From: Thuidium tamariscinum
Taxonomy: Eukaryota > Streptophyta > Bryopsida > Hypnales > Thuidiaceae
Length of the DNA stretch: 64,000 bases
Assembly (NCBI GenBank): GCA_947034885.2
Contig: OX344757.2
Coordinates: 23,740,001-23,804,000, forward strand
Reading direction: 5' to 3'
The translations under genes and the position numbers were made by a program. Below the pieces are notes generated by a model. It saw only the letters and a program-made list of their open reading frames with translations, did no database searches and was not told where the DNA came from. Shown here piece by piece: positions 37,404-49,540 of this stretch (positions are counted from its first letter, which is position 1; each line of letters opens with the position of its first letter).

Positions 37404-37805
37404 GACTTTCATCACAATCCCTACTTTTTCAATTAACCATGAGTTGTGAAGCTCCTTTTTGTCCTAAATTACAAATCCCGCACATGGTTTGTTGCACCTA
37501 CTACTACCCCTCTAGTATAAGGACCTTCTCTCTTCTCCTAGTTGAACACATCATTGGCTAATGGGCTGAAATAAGTAGGTGGTACAAAATTAAACAAGTG
37601 GCACAAAAGCCACTACTGTGGTTCTATTCTCTAATTACAAATTTTGTATTCAAATCCCCTTAATTTTGCTTTGCTACCCTTTGCTATCTTAGTGAACAAT
37701 GCTTTGACAGACTTCGTGAAGTTCACCTTATCTAACTTTACAACTCCGACATATTCCATGGGCTCTGCACTTTCTTTATATTGCTATGCATGTCAATTTG
37801 GAGTG

Positions 37806-38509
37806 GGGTGATTGCAAGAAACACTTGTCTTTTTCTTTTTGTCCCCTTGACCTCCAACATATAGTTTTTTGCTCATAACTTTTGCATCTATTTTTTTGTT
37901 TGGCTTGAAATTTGGAATGAAGGGGTAAGAATTTTTTTTAAATGTTGAGTAATTTTTTCAATTTAAAAAAAATTAGTTTACTATTTTTAAACTGACCCCG
38001 ATTGGGTGTCTACCTTGGCCGTTTTAGAGGTTTTTAGTCCTATTTTTGACTCAAAAATCTGAATTTGAAGCCACAAATTGAAGAAGTTGAAGGTCTACTA
38101 ACATTTCAAGGATTGGCAATGAATTGTTATGAAAATAGTAACATGTCTATTGTGCACATGGGGTCAAAGTGACCTTCCTTTGCACAAAGACTACGAAGAG
38201 GGAAAAAATGTCTTGAAGGAATTTTTTGTTGCAATGTGAGCAAAATTTTGCTTAGAAAAATAAATTTTCTTAAAATAATTTTTTGAATTTTTTTTAAATT
38301 ACTAAAAATGAAAAGGTTCACAAACCCCTTTTCTGCTATTTTTTGCTCCTAGTGGCCTAAGTAGTACTTTGTAGTAATTCATAATACTACATAGTACTAA
38401 ATCGACGGTTGACATTGACAAGCACCGTGCAGACACGTTAAACCGCCATTCCTATACCAGAAAACTACGTTTTTGAGACAAAAACGTGAAGTGTTTTTTG
38501 CAATGATCT
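37806..38509. mobile_element. Family A element, second subfamily, degraded TSD
   Basis: Left end GGGTGATTGCAAGAAACAC, right end GTGTTTTTTGCAATGATCT. The flanks are AGTG and AGTA, a 4-bp duplication with one change. The left half follows the second subfamily (TTTGTCCCCTTGACC, TTTTTGCTCATAACTTTTGC). The right half is different and includes a CGTTTTTGAGACAAAAACG hairpin, so the copy is chimeric or rearranged. Confidence 0.7.
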
Positions 38510-38799
38510 AGTAGCCGTCTAGTGGCCTCAAATTTTCTCATGTCTATGCCTTGTCTAATATTTTAGAATTTTAAAATGTTTTACTATCCAAAAATAAATC
38601 CCAATTTCATGTCAGACATGCCATTTAAAAAAAAATACCTAAAAACAACAACTTGAAGCTCAAATTTGGTGGAGATGGTTATGTATTATAGTTTTAGCTA
38701 TTGTTCAAAGGATCTCTTAAAATAGTTATTTATATACTATGTAGAAGTCTACAAAGTGAGCCTCTTTCTACTTGCATTTTGAAACATGCAAAAAATGAT

Positions 38800-39137
38800 T
38801 TTGGTGTTTTTTTTGGTGAAAAATCATCTCCACAAAGTTCTTATAATTGACCATTTTTTTAAATTTCTATTGTTTTTTTCCCTATTTTTTCCTAACTAAA
38901 ACATCAAAGTATATATATCTTGTTGAGATTTTTCACTTTCGTAGTTTTCCTACTTAGAGAATTTTTCTATGATTTTCTTTTGGTGGTTACCTTCATCTTA
39001 TAGGTAATTAGGTATATATGTTAGACATATTTCGAAAAAAATTAAATTTCTTTTTCTAATTTTAATGTATTTTAGGAAAAAAAAGGCATGAATACTATAA
39101 ATGCAACAAAATTGACAAGTGTTTCTTGCAATCACAT
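38800..39137 (+). repeat. Right-half fragment of a family A (first subfamily) element
   Basis: From about 38800 the text tracks the right half of the elements at 11503 and 39351 (AAATTTCTATTG, TTTTCCTACTTAGAGA, TTTTTCTATGATTTTC). It ends in AAGTGTTTCTTGCAATCAC at about 39118-39136, the terminal repeat. No matching left end remains. It stands just downstream of the complete copy at 37806. Confidence 0.5.
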
Positions 39138-39350
39138 GTTGAACCTTTAAATACCTAGTTGGTGATTATAGAAATCATCCATTTTGGAACTATGTGACAT
39201 CATTTACTTTAAAGTAACCAAAAGTAGTCATTGGAGGTGAAACAACTATTGTACATGATCTCCCTTTTTTGCACAAAATTCCAAAGATGAACAATTTGCA
39301 CTTGTGTGAGTTTTGTCCTACACATTCATTGGCTAACAAAAGGCCACAAT

Positions 39351-40079
39351 AGGTCATTGCAAGAAACACCGATCCTATTTTGCGTCACAATGCAAACCAC
39401 TTTTTTGTTTTTCACTATAACCTTTGGAGATTAAGTCCAATGAACATGAAATTTTTATTGAACATACCTAATTTGAAGTTTATTAGATCCCTTATTTTTC
39501 AGAAATTAAAAAAAATCATTTTATATTTAAAAAACATTTTCGTTGAGCTGTCACAAAATTACGTTTATGGTTATCATTACATTTGCAGTGTAGATTTAAT
39601 GATTTGAAGAAGAAACTTTCATGGTCTATTTGCATAGGTGTAAAACCTATAAATTCCAAATAAAAATCTAAAAATACGTTTTTTTATGTCCTCTATATGA
39701 GTACAAATTTTTTCCCATGGCAAGCAATTTTTGAACATTGATGATGGTTCTAAGATTGTTCTTTTGGTCAAATCTCATCAAAATCAACTTTCCTCAAATG
39801 GCCAATTTTTATTTTTTCTTAAAACTGATTTTACTATTTTTTACAAATTAAAATATGGAAGTACTAATTTTCATGAGATTTTGCACTTTTCTGGATTTCC
39901 TACTTAGAGATTTTTCCTATGCCTTTCCTTTCTAGGGTACCTTCTTCTTAAAGGTTTATACATGAAACATATTTTTCACTTTTTTTAAAACTTATTTTTC
40001 TAATTTTAAAGTACTCCCGAAAAAAAAGACTACGTTTGAAAATGCTACGCTTTTTGCACGGTGTTTCTTGCAACGACCC
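39351..40079. mobile_element. Family A element (4-bp TSD), first subfamily, second copy
   Basis: A 729 bp element, closely similar end to end to the copy at 11503. Ends AGGTCATTGCAAGAAACACC and GGTGTTTCTTGCAACGACCC. The exact 4-bp duplication CAAT is at 39347-39350 and 40080-40083. It contains the same AT-driven open frame as its sibling (39380-39607), which is not protein-like. No transposase. Confidence 0.88.
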
Positions 40080-40083
40080 CAAT

Positions 40084-40760
40084 GTTGTTTAATGGTTTAT
40101 ATATGGTAAACCTGAAGGAATGATGCACACGCCTTTCTCTTAACCCCTTAAATGTCCAAGGCACCAAAATTTGGTGTTTGCAAAACTTTGAAGTTCAATA
40201 AAACCTAACTAAGTTGCTATTTTTAGTTGTTTATATGATTAGAAAGTTCTTTTTGAAGTCTAGTTTCAATGCCAAAAATTGGATTTGAAAACTGAATAAT
40301 ACGAGGAATGATAGTAATTTTCTATTCAAGATTTTGTGCAAGGGTACCCATTGCAATCTTGACTTTCCATAGTGTTGAGAGTTCTTGAAAATGAGCCTTA
40401 AATACACTAGATCTCAGAGAAAAAATCACATTCAAAATTCACTTACAAAAATTGTAGAGTAGATTTTGAAAAGCCATAAATTAGTTGGAGTTATGCATGT
40501 GAAACCCTTTCATCTCATACTTTTTATAGTCACCAACTTTTTAAATTTGACTTGCAAAAAGAGAATAGAAAGACTTCACATTACTTTTGTAGTTTTAACA
40601 CCTTCATGGTCAAACATTATAATATTTCACTCCATAAGTGATATTACTTTTGTTTTTTTTCCAACGCGATCTCTAACATGTTTAGTTTGAATTTATATGG
40701 TTACAATCCAAAAAAATTGATACAACTTATCAAAATATTAGCATTTTGTTCAATTTAGAG
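40084..40760. other. Repeat-derived sequence, no gene seen
   Basis: CTTAACCCCTTAAATGTCC at about 40139 looks like a start of a TTAA-type element. 40380-40620 matches 4130-4340 in reverse complement. No reading frame with a domain signal. Confidence 0.45.
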
Positions 40761-43175
40761 CAAATTCCAAGAAGCTCAAAACAGGCCTGTATAGTGCTGG
40801 GAGTTAGAAAGGAAAGAAGGGCAGACAAATCAACAGGACCCCAGTTGCCTATACGGGAGTCACAGGAGTCATTTGAGTTCGCTGGACACAAGTTTTTGAG
40901 TGGAGCGTACGTTCGGTTAATTCTCCAACAATCTGCTGCCACGGCAGTCTTTCTGAGTTTGGAGAAGGGAGATCCTCAAACTGTGACTCCCCCTACTGTA
41001 CTAAACTGGTAAAGACTGCTACGGAAATACCAATGATTTCATCCGCTTGAACGCAACTCAGCCAAAAAGTCGGTGAACACCTCATGGAATTGCAGTAAAA
41101 TTTCCCATGCAACGAATGCAAATGGAATGATGTCAGTGGAACTAATCGATCACAAGTATATAGCATTAAGCTTGCACCAAAGTCCGTAGCCAGTCTCTAA
41201 CCATGGTAACCAAGAACAAGATTAGAGTCTGGCTGTTATGAAGTGAGAGAATGGAACCTGTGAACCGGGTGGTACGTGAAAAGCGTGCCCCTGCTAATAC
41301 TATTACTTAATTGTTGAGCCCTCGAAACTGGCTTTTAACTTAAATTACTGTAGTTTTGGTATGTAGTGTGATCAGCGCGGAGAATCAAAGCAGAATCCGA
41401 AGGAAATGTCAAGTCACTTTTGGCAGATTGGATGGTGTTGCCACCGAGTCCTTGTCTGCAACACTAAAGCTTTTGATAAAACCAAGCAGGGACTTATAAA
41501 TATAAATCGAAGATTCCACAACTGGAGGCAAGGTGGGGGCGATTGGAACCTCCATAAGCTTCGGGAATTCGGGACTTGGCTGGATGCCCACCACACGGCA
41601 GAACTAAGGCATGCCGACCACCTATACAATCTAGAAACATTGCAGTGAACTTTTCCTTGCATTTGCAACCCCAAAAATTTAAATTTTAAAATCAAAGAAA
41701 TAAAAAAATCTAGAAACATGCATCCTTTTCTCAAGGATCTCGACAATCGGCTGAGTGACACGCATAGAAGCTCCGGATCTGAAGCCCTGTCTCCTTCAGG
41801 ATCACTCAGGCAAAGGGCCACACAATTACCGATCATCACCACTTTTTTTCATGATTTTTCAAGTTTTTGTTTTGTTGTTGGAGCACATTTTTTGTTTTAG
41901 ATAGCTTAAGACGGAGTAGTAATGTGACCACGGTGTTTTATTACACTAACCGAAATCGGGACCCCTAAAAAAGCATACCTCAAATTCCGGTTCCCTTTCG
42001 AAACTCGAAAGTCTAACCGATTCCAGAGCGTGGATCATGTTGTGCTAAATCAAGTCTTCTACAGTAGTAATCAGTTAATCAGATAGTGTTATAACCGGTA
42101 ATGTGAACAGCGGGTAGTCTGACCTACTGCATATAAATCTCGTGTACCCTTGGAGTAAAAGACTCCTGGCTGGAGCTGGGTTTCACTCTATTTTTGCAAT
42201 GAATTTTTCCTTCATTTTTTTTTTCTTTCTTTTGAAACACATGGACAATTTCCATTGCAAGGGAAAAAATACACAGAACCTGAGGGACACCCTCGGCGAC
42301 ATTTTTTAGATTTTCCACAGATAATATCCTTCCCGAATTTGGAAATCAAAAACCAGCAGAGGAACCACCCGGCAGGCCGGCACAAGCAACCATCTGAAAT
42401 ACCCGGCAAGGAGCAGGAACACAGAGCTTATACGGTGCTACTGCTACCGAGTTTCTCTTTGGGAGAAAAACCGAAAGTCTTTCCTTTCATTTGCACGAAA
42501 AATAAAGTTGAATAATCTCGTTTCTGTTAATAAGTTTACTTTAATTTTTTTAGCAATTGAAAACGTATTGTATTCTTCGGTGCCTCGATGGAGCAAGAAT
42601 TGATCTTTTGACTACCGGCTATCCAGCCACATCCTTCCCGTAACTATTTTTGGTCCCTCACTCCCAGCGCACTGTCGATGTGTCAGTCACTCAGTCTCTC
42701 CCAGAGAAAAAGTACTACATCTCTGAGCATTTCAAATAATTTGGTACAATCTGCAACCGTATCGATCTGATTGTCTTGACGCTTTCCCTTCCCTTTTCTA
42801 GACTATTTTGGTATCGCACAGCGCGCTGGCGCACTCCGATCCAAATTACAACTTTCGTGAATTCATTAAACTATGTGCTGCACTGCTGCTGCCAAATGGA
42901 CTTCGTCCGATGCATCAATCTCGACCTGGTTCATAGGAAACTGGAAATTAAAGCTCGCTGCTCCTTTCCACAAGTTAGTCTGTGCAAGTCCTCCTTGCTT
43001 TCGACAGTTCCCTTAGATTCAGTCCTCGCAGTCCTGCTTTCGTACAAGTTCAAACTTGAATATATTCAGCTAGTCACGGTTCATAGATATATCGCTGCAG
43101 GTACTGCAACCTCGATAAATACTCATTCTCAAAGAATTCTGGGTTGTGAGGGTTCTGTGGCCCGGGGCCCCCCTT
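40761..43175. other. Upstream region of the bHLH gene, host-like composition
   Basis: Composition changes abruptly at about 40760 from AT-rich repeat to balanced host-like DNA, which continues into the bHLH gene. Frames such as 40746-41012 and 42776-43189 are open but lack recognisable domains. This stretch most likely holds the promoter and flanking sequence of the bHLH gene, and unannotated exons cannot be excluded. Confidence 0.4.
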
Positions 43176-43179
43176 CAAA

Positions 43180-43190
43180 TTGTATATAGA
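43180..43190 (+). promoter_or_regulatory. Candidate TATA box of the bHLH gene
   Basis: TTGTATATAGAA lies about 330 bp upstream of the ATG at 43512, in a host-like, non-repetitive stretch. A start of transcription near 43215 would give a ~300 nt 5' leader. This is inferred from the motif and position only. Confidence 0.35.
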
Positions 43191-43511
43191 ATATTATACA
43201 GTGCTTTGTTCTTCACTGCAAGTGCGCTGCTTCTAGTCTTCAGGAGTTCCGTATCCGTTTCGGTATTCTGAGGACGCAACTCGTACGTGCGCGTGCAGTT
43301 TAGAAACTGATTAGACTGCTAGCCGTGACCTGAGCTGAACCTGGTAGTTAAGTAGTCGAGTTGACGCACATCTGAAGACTGAACTGCGAATTAATTCGAT
43401 CAAGTCGGAAGATTAACTTGCGAATTCGAGCTGGTCTTGCAATTGAAATTATTGTACGTGCTTCCAGTGCCAGTCGGTCTCATTGCTTGCAGTCGATCCT
43501 TAGTGCTTGTG

Positions 43512-45718
43512 ATGCCTTCGTACACAACGTCAACCATGGAGGATGATCACTTTGAAGCCAACGGGCACGCGCTAGCACGCTGCAGTAGTTTATCACTGGA
43601 CTTCGGAGGGGTGTTAGAAGCGGCAGCAGAAGGCGACTTACATCACCAAATTCGTGAATTTCTTGAAAGATTTGATGGAGAACAAGCTGGAGTTCAGGAG
43701 AATCTACAACAGACTGTTCACGACGGATGCTTCTCAACTCCAGCTCCATACCAGCCCTTTCATTTCTTGCCTGGTGACAACACTACTCTCCCACCAGACG
43801 TCGACACCAACACCAGTTCAGTAGAGCTCGAACCTAGGCGACTCCCGGCTGAAAACAGTCTCCACCATATTCTAAATTACGGCTCTCACATTCGAAACCC
43901 TGTTCAAACAAAGCAGTTGACAGTCGGCGAAAGGCTAAGTCTACCAGCATCAATGGGAGCCTGTGCTCCTCCACCTCGACAGCTTTGGAACATGGACCGA
44001 TTGCAACAGAGTGACCAGTGTAACAGAGCTTCATTCCAATCGCAGCATGATGCCCTGGCGTCTCAACGAAGCTTCGTCTACAGTGGAGCTCCAGATGGTC
44101 AAGCACGCATCCCTGGGGCTGTGATTCCCAACAGGGAGTTTTCAAGTACCTGTGCAAGTTCGTCTTGCTCCCCGACTAATATTGCTGCCAGCAGCCATAG
44201 CTTCCAGCCACGTCTGCCTCAGAAGGCGGAGGACGTGTTGTCTGGGCAAGAGCGCCGTATTGGGAAGTCGAAACGAGTACCTGATCAAGCTGGGCATATC
44301 ATCAGAGAACGGTTACGAAGAGACGACATGACGAGCAAGTTTCTGATGCTGGAGTCGTTGTTACCTCCAGGACCCAAGGTAACTGATTGATCATACGTTT
44401 GCTTCCTTCCTTCCATTTGGATTTAATGGTCGACCGTGAGTGCTGGTCGTCATCTTTTCGAAATTCAGAGCGCCAAAACTTTGGACATTATGTGCCGATC
44501 GAGGATCCTACAATCTTCAATCGAGAAATAATGTTTAGAGGTTCATTTGGCCAGTTCGAGGTTCTGGACCATGCGAAGTTCAACACATTCACTGTAGATC
44601 GATCAAAACCCGATCTACAGTATCACTAATTCCCCATCAGACGTACAGACGACGATATATACAGCCTGTGATTGGTAAACTAAGCTAAGTACGCAGTTCT
44701 TGTTGGCCTTTGTGTTTCCACAGCGAGACAGGGCGACCATAGTGGAGCACTCCATCCAGCACGTGAAGAATCTGCATCATCGCAAGAAGGACTTACAGCA
44801 GAAGCGCACCGAGATGACGAAGGCCACGAGAGCTCTTTCCTTGGGTCCTCGTTTCGCTCCGAAGACGACGGTGGCCCCAATGCACCCGTTGGAAATTGAT
44901 AAGAAAATCAGCAAGACCAATGACGGCATTGCGAAGTCGACAGGGAGCTCCTTTGAAAAACTGGAGGTGCATTTCAACTTGCCGCAGGAGATCGTGGTAG
45001 AGATGACGTGTCGGTGTTCTCACACCCACTTTCAAAGCCAAGTGCTGGGAGCTTTGGAGCAACTAAGGATGGACGTCGCGCAGTGCAGCGTTTCTCGAGC
45101 TCGTGGGCTCATCCTGTGCTCCATTGTGCTTCAGGTACGAGTTCCTTTTAAACATTTTACCATGGCTTTTTCCTTAATTCTCACGACGGTGGAGTACGTG
45201 AGATTCGTATGTTGTTATTAACCTCATATTACTTAAAAAAATGGTGGATGGATTTCAGTCTGTGATGTGGCACAGTTAATTTCGATCACCCTCTGAAGAT
45301 CTATACCGGTCCTAGTTTTCAGAGCTCTGGGTACTTGAAACAATACAATTTTGGCACTCTGAAACACTCCATTTTAACCAATATGGTGAATTTCAGTCTG
45401 ATGTTGGAGCTATTTCAATCGCCTAAGATCTGTACTGGTCCTAATTTTATCAGAAAAATATTCTCAAATAAACTTGGTTGATTCAGTACATTCATCAATC
45501 GTGACATACGTTATACTTCTGTACAGAGCTCTAAAAAAATATTCTCAAATAAACTTGGTTGATTCATTACATTCATCAATCGTGACATACGTTATACTTC
45601 TGTACAAAGCTCTAAAAACTAGGACTTGTATAGAATTATCTTTCAGGCTGTACGGCCTGAAAATTGCCTAATTAGTGGAATACTCAGTGCCAATGAAATT
45701 AACGAAATGGACGTTTGA
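43512..45718 (+). CDS. bHLH transcription factor with ACT-like C-terminal domain
   Basis: A DNA-binding regulator expected to act as a dimer in the nucleus. Three exons: 43512-44378, 44724-45134 and 45647-45718, with GT-AG introns (AAG|GTAACT...CCACAG; CAG|GTACGA...TTTCAG), giving about 449 residues. ATG at 43512 is the first in frame; one eight codons later (MEDDHF) is an alternative. The basic helix-loop-helix spans the first junction: HIIRERLRRDDMTSKFLMLE, SLLPPGPK, then RDRATIVEHSIQHVKNLHHR. The H, E, R and RR positions of an E-box-binding basic region are present. Residues of exon 2 (KLEVHFNLPQEIVVEM to ARGLILCSIVLQ) form an ACT-like domain, a dimerisation module in plant bHLH proteins, finished by the 23-codon exon 3 (AVRPENCLISGILSANEI). 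The TIV/VKNL pattern recalls bHLH95/ZHOUPI-type proteins, but the subfamily is not certain. No defect seen. Confidence 0.82.
45455..45618. repeat. 81 bp tandem duplication in intron 2 of the bHLH gene
   Basis: Two units of 81 bp, starting near 45461 and 45542, each read TTCTCAAATAAACTTGG followed by ACATTCATCAATCGTGACAT and end GAGCTCTAAAAA or AAGCTCTAAAAA. They differ at only a few positions, so the duplication is fairly recent. It ends about 30 bp before the exon 3 acceptor. Confidence 0.9.
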
Positions 45719-47406
45719 CATAGATCTGAGATTTCAGTTGGGAGACGGGAACTGCAACGATTTCAACAAAAATCTGCCATTTAAACGACTACAAAAGTTA
45801 CAATTGATGATTACTATAAAATTCTGAATAAAATTCTGAATAGTTGAATTCTCAGCTTCATTAATTTCCATGGATGACGGATATCTAATCTTTGCGTTGT
45901 TCGTGCATGATGACATGACTTTGGCCAGCCCCGGGAAGTTTTGGATCCCTCAGTTACCAGTGACGACATCGCTCGAGCTCTGAAACGAGCCATTAGGGTA
46001 AACCCGCCATTAACCGGTTGCAACCAATAACCGGATGCTATCACCACACACGCACTGTACATCATGCAAATGGAATGAGGCGGAAATCAGACCACCACAC
46101 AGTCACTGCACTGTGTGGTGAAGGGTTGTGTTATTTTTTTCCAAAAGATTTCTTTCATGTTACTTTCAAGTTGCAACAAAATTTACTAGAAGAAATTTTT
46201 TTTAGTAATTTTTTTTGGAGTCAAACCTAACTTGGCATTGATCAATCATGTCAAATTTGAGAGCTTGCAAGTGCCTACTGAATTATAGAAAAGGATTTGA
46301 ATTTTCTTTGTGCAGTGATTAGCAAGGTTAATCTATATGTAATACAAGCTAATGTATGAATCTTCACTTAGGCAAAATCCAACTTGCAGTAATCTTGTAT
46401 TTGGTAATGCAAGATGTCTCCAGCTCAATTATGAGGTAGAAGTAACCCCAAAAGTGACTTGATTTGTAAAGGGGGAACAAAATGGTCAATGCAATATACC
46501 TCACTTATTGGATCTTCTTACATATGCCTAGGGCAATGGTTTGATATGGGTTCCAAAAAAGAGTGTCTCACTAAAACAATGTCATTTTTTTACTCATTCA
46601 ATGTATGCTAGAAATAACACATTTTGTATTTCCATGAATTTGATAGTAAATTCATGTGAAAGTTGTAATATTCCTTCCAAAATACTATTGAATGAGAAAA
46701 ATTGAAGAATTTTGATATTCTTTTTTATTCTTCTGTTGTCAAATCCGAAATTGTCCTAGTTTCAAATTTGAGGCAAAAAGAACAATCCGGAATACCAATT
46801 CATAGAGAAATTGTTCATATATATGATAATCAGCTAAAACAATGTTTGAGTTATATTCATGTTTAGTTTGAACTCTTAATTTGATGTCTTATTGTCTTTC
46901 TTTATATATAAGAACTTTCAAAAATCACAAATTTTTACACAATTTAAAAGGACTATGATTTCAAAACATCTTCTTCTAAAAACCACATGATATACTTAAA
47001 TACAAACCTTATAAAGTGCATGCCTAGTTGTTTAAATAGAAAACCTTAAATACATAGTCCTTTCACTACTATAATGCACATGATTAGATGTTGAATATGT
47101 TAAATTAGGAAAAAATTCAATTGTTGAATTAGACCTATATAGTACATGATTATGGTATACAAACATGCCTTCTATAATACCATGTAATTTTTGTAATTTT
47201 GCAATATTGAAAGACAATATAGGAGATCTTTTTTCAAGTATTAACTCTAGGATTGGGTTGAAGTCCCCATGGTGCATGTTGAAGAATCTCAAAGAACTTT
47301 TATAATGTGTATGTGTAGCATTGGGTTTAGTGTGGGATCAAACAATCAATACTCCACTACTTTAGAAAGGTCATTGCCTTAAAAAAGTGCTATTGCATCC
47401 AAATAG
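45719..47406. other. 3' flank of the bHLH gene passing into AT-rich sequence
   Basis: Host-like composition continues to about 46130, without further coding signal, then AT-rich sequence begins. No polyadenylation site is assigned because AATAAA-like words are frequent (for example 45830). Confidence 0.4.
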
Positions 47407-47689
47407 CACTAGTAGAATTTAATTCAGCGTCCAAAGTCACAGAAAACTGTTGATTTTGGTTAATCAATTTTTTGTTGATTTAGACATGTTTATTTGGGCA
47501 AATATCAACAAAAATTTGTTAAAAAATTAACAAAAATTTATTATAGTCAACACAAGTTTGTTCAAAATTAACAAAAAGTTGTTAAAATTCTTATCAAAAA
47601 GTTTTTCATTGCCAACAAAAGCATGCTAATTAATTAACAAAAATTTGTTAATTTTGTCAATGATTTTTAAAAAAATGAAAAAAAATGAA

Positions 47690-47829
47690 AATTTCATAAA
47701 GTATGCCATGTGGATAAACCCTGCCATGTCACCCCAAATTGCCACATCAGCACCCGCCACCCTCCACCAAGGTTTGAACTTTGAACCTTGTGGTTGAGGT
47801 CCAAGGCCCTCAACCATCACACCATCCAT
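47690..47829 (-). repeat. tRNA-like / SINE-like segment inside the CACTA element
   Basis: On the minus strand: ATGGTGTGATGGTTGAGGG, CCTTGGACCTCAACCAC, then CAAGGTTCAAAGTTCAAACC, where the last part folds like a tRNA T-arm. GC content is higher than the surroundings and the segment ends near an A-rich run. It could be a SINE head or a decayed tRNA. The 67-codon open frame across it is incidental. Confidence 0.4.
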
Positions 47830-47901
47830 AGTGCTCCTTGATTGTATAAGAAGTAAGTTTAGTTATATAAAGTTTCCTCTTATTTTTTCTTCATTATGTT
47901 A

Positions 47902-48255
47902 AAATCAGTAGACTTTGGTGGCCATTTAAACATAGAAAAATAACTTTTTCGAAAAAACTTCCAACTAAGAAAAGTTGTATTATTTAACTAAATTTCATCT
48001 CTAAAAATCTGTTTGAGATTTATTTTTCAATAAAAATTTATGGGCAAAATTAGAGAAGGTTTTTTAAAGTGTGAAATACATTGTTCATTCCAACCCTTCT
48101 CTAATTTTTGCCCATAACTTTTGATTGAAAACTCAAAATCTCAAATGTATTTTTGGAGATGAAAGTTAATTGAATATGAAAACTTTTATTTGATAGAAGG
48201 TTTTTCGAAAAAGTTATTTTTCTATATCTAAATGACCATCAAAGTCTGCTGATTT
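47902..48255. mobile_element. Foldback element, family C, copy 3, nested in CACTA
   Basis: Left arm AAATCAGTAGACTTTGG with GAAAAATAACTTTTTCG; right arm CGAAAAAGTTATTTTTC with CAAAGTCTGCTGATTT. The arms are about 150 bp and roughly nine-tenths alike. The turn lies around 48080 (ATTGTTCATTCC). It carries no coding sequence. Confidence 0.75.
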
Positions 48256-48473
48256 TAAAGAATTCTAGATTTTTAATGATTGAGTTAGGAAAAATTAATT
48301 TGAAACTCTTCTAAACCTAAATACATTTGAATGCTATATATGATAAAAATACTAGATTATAAAATTGTATATTCTAACTTAAGAAAATTTTATTTCATAT
48401 TTTCTTTAAAAAATTGAAATCTTTTCATTTGTGCATGACATTTTTAGAAAAGAACATTTTAAATCAAAAAAAC

Positions 48474-48610
48474 ACATTTTTTTCTAATACAATAATACCA
48501 ATGTTGCACTTATCAATTATATAATAAGATAATTATAATTTCATTTTTTTCTAATACAATAATATCAATGTTGCACTTATCAATTATATAATAAGATAAT
48601 TATAATTTCA
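48474..48610. repeat. 68 bp tandem duplication
   Basis: Two units of TTTTTCTAATACAATAATA, CAATGTTGCACTTATCAATT and ATAATAAGATAATTATAATT, nearly identical. It lies inside the CACTA element. Confidence 0.92.
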
Positions 48611-49069
48611 CTTTAAATTTTATTTTAGAATGCATACTCTAAGTATTTTAAGTGTATGAAAAAAATATATTGAAAATGTATGCACAATCCTCATTGCTAC
48701 TTTTAATTCTTATACAAATGTAAAGATGTTTCAAATATTTACAAATACATTTCCATATTTACTCAATAAAAATTATAATGACGGTATCTTTAAAAAAAAG
48801 TGAAATATTTTATAATGACTTGCAATTTGTAGTTTTAGGTTGAAAACACATAAGATTAGTACTTCAAGACAATTTGAAGGGAAAATATAGCTTGAAGTTC
48901 AAGTTTTGCCTATCTTTATATGAATCTCCTAATTTAAAAATGGCTTAGAAACTTTTTCAATAGGGAACAAAGAACATTTCAAACTCTTCTAAATCAAAAT
49001 AGGAAATTAATAACTAGAATATTTTTTAATTGAATAAATTTGTTCAAATATTAAAATTAACAAAAATAT

Positions 49070-49540
49070 TCATTAGGGGAAAATTGAACCCTTAAAGAGG
49101 CTTTGAGTTTTCTTACCAATTTCAATACAAATTAAATGAGTATGAGAGTGCCTACATCATCATTACTACTTCCATGTAGGATTGCATGTATCCATTTGGC
49201 TTGTAGATATTTGCAAAAGACATATGCTCCATCTTTCATAATTGAATCATCATGAGATTTGAAAGATTTGGGAGATTTGGGAGATTTAGGAGATGGATTA
49301 GATAATGATGACAATTTTTGAATTTATCATGCAATTCTTAGCATAATTAGTAAGATAAAAAGGCTCTTTCTTGCCAAATAGTTATCAGACTATAGAGATG
49401 GATTGGATAATGATGATAAATTTTTGAATTCAACATGCAATTCTTGGCCCAATTAGTAAGTTGAAAAGGCTCTTCCCACCTAATCTCTTGCATTGCAAAG
49501 TGGACTTTTTGGAGGTTCAATTCTCCCCTAATGGATAAGC
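49070..49540. repeat. Inverted repeat enclosing a tandem duplication
   Basis: ATTCATTAGGGGAAAATTGA at about 49071 is answered by TCAATTCTCCCCTAATGGAT at about 49519. Between them, a ~107 bp unit (GAGATGGATT(A/G)GATAATGATGA through AAAAGGCTCTT) occurs twice, near 49289 and 49397. GAGATTTGG units repeat before it. Confidence 0.7.

Noticed and set aside
45474-45671. 65-codon open frame with repeated SSIVTYVILLY segments as a small membrane protein
   Set aside because: It is the translation of the 81 bp tandem duplication within intron 2 of the bHLH gene.
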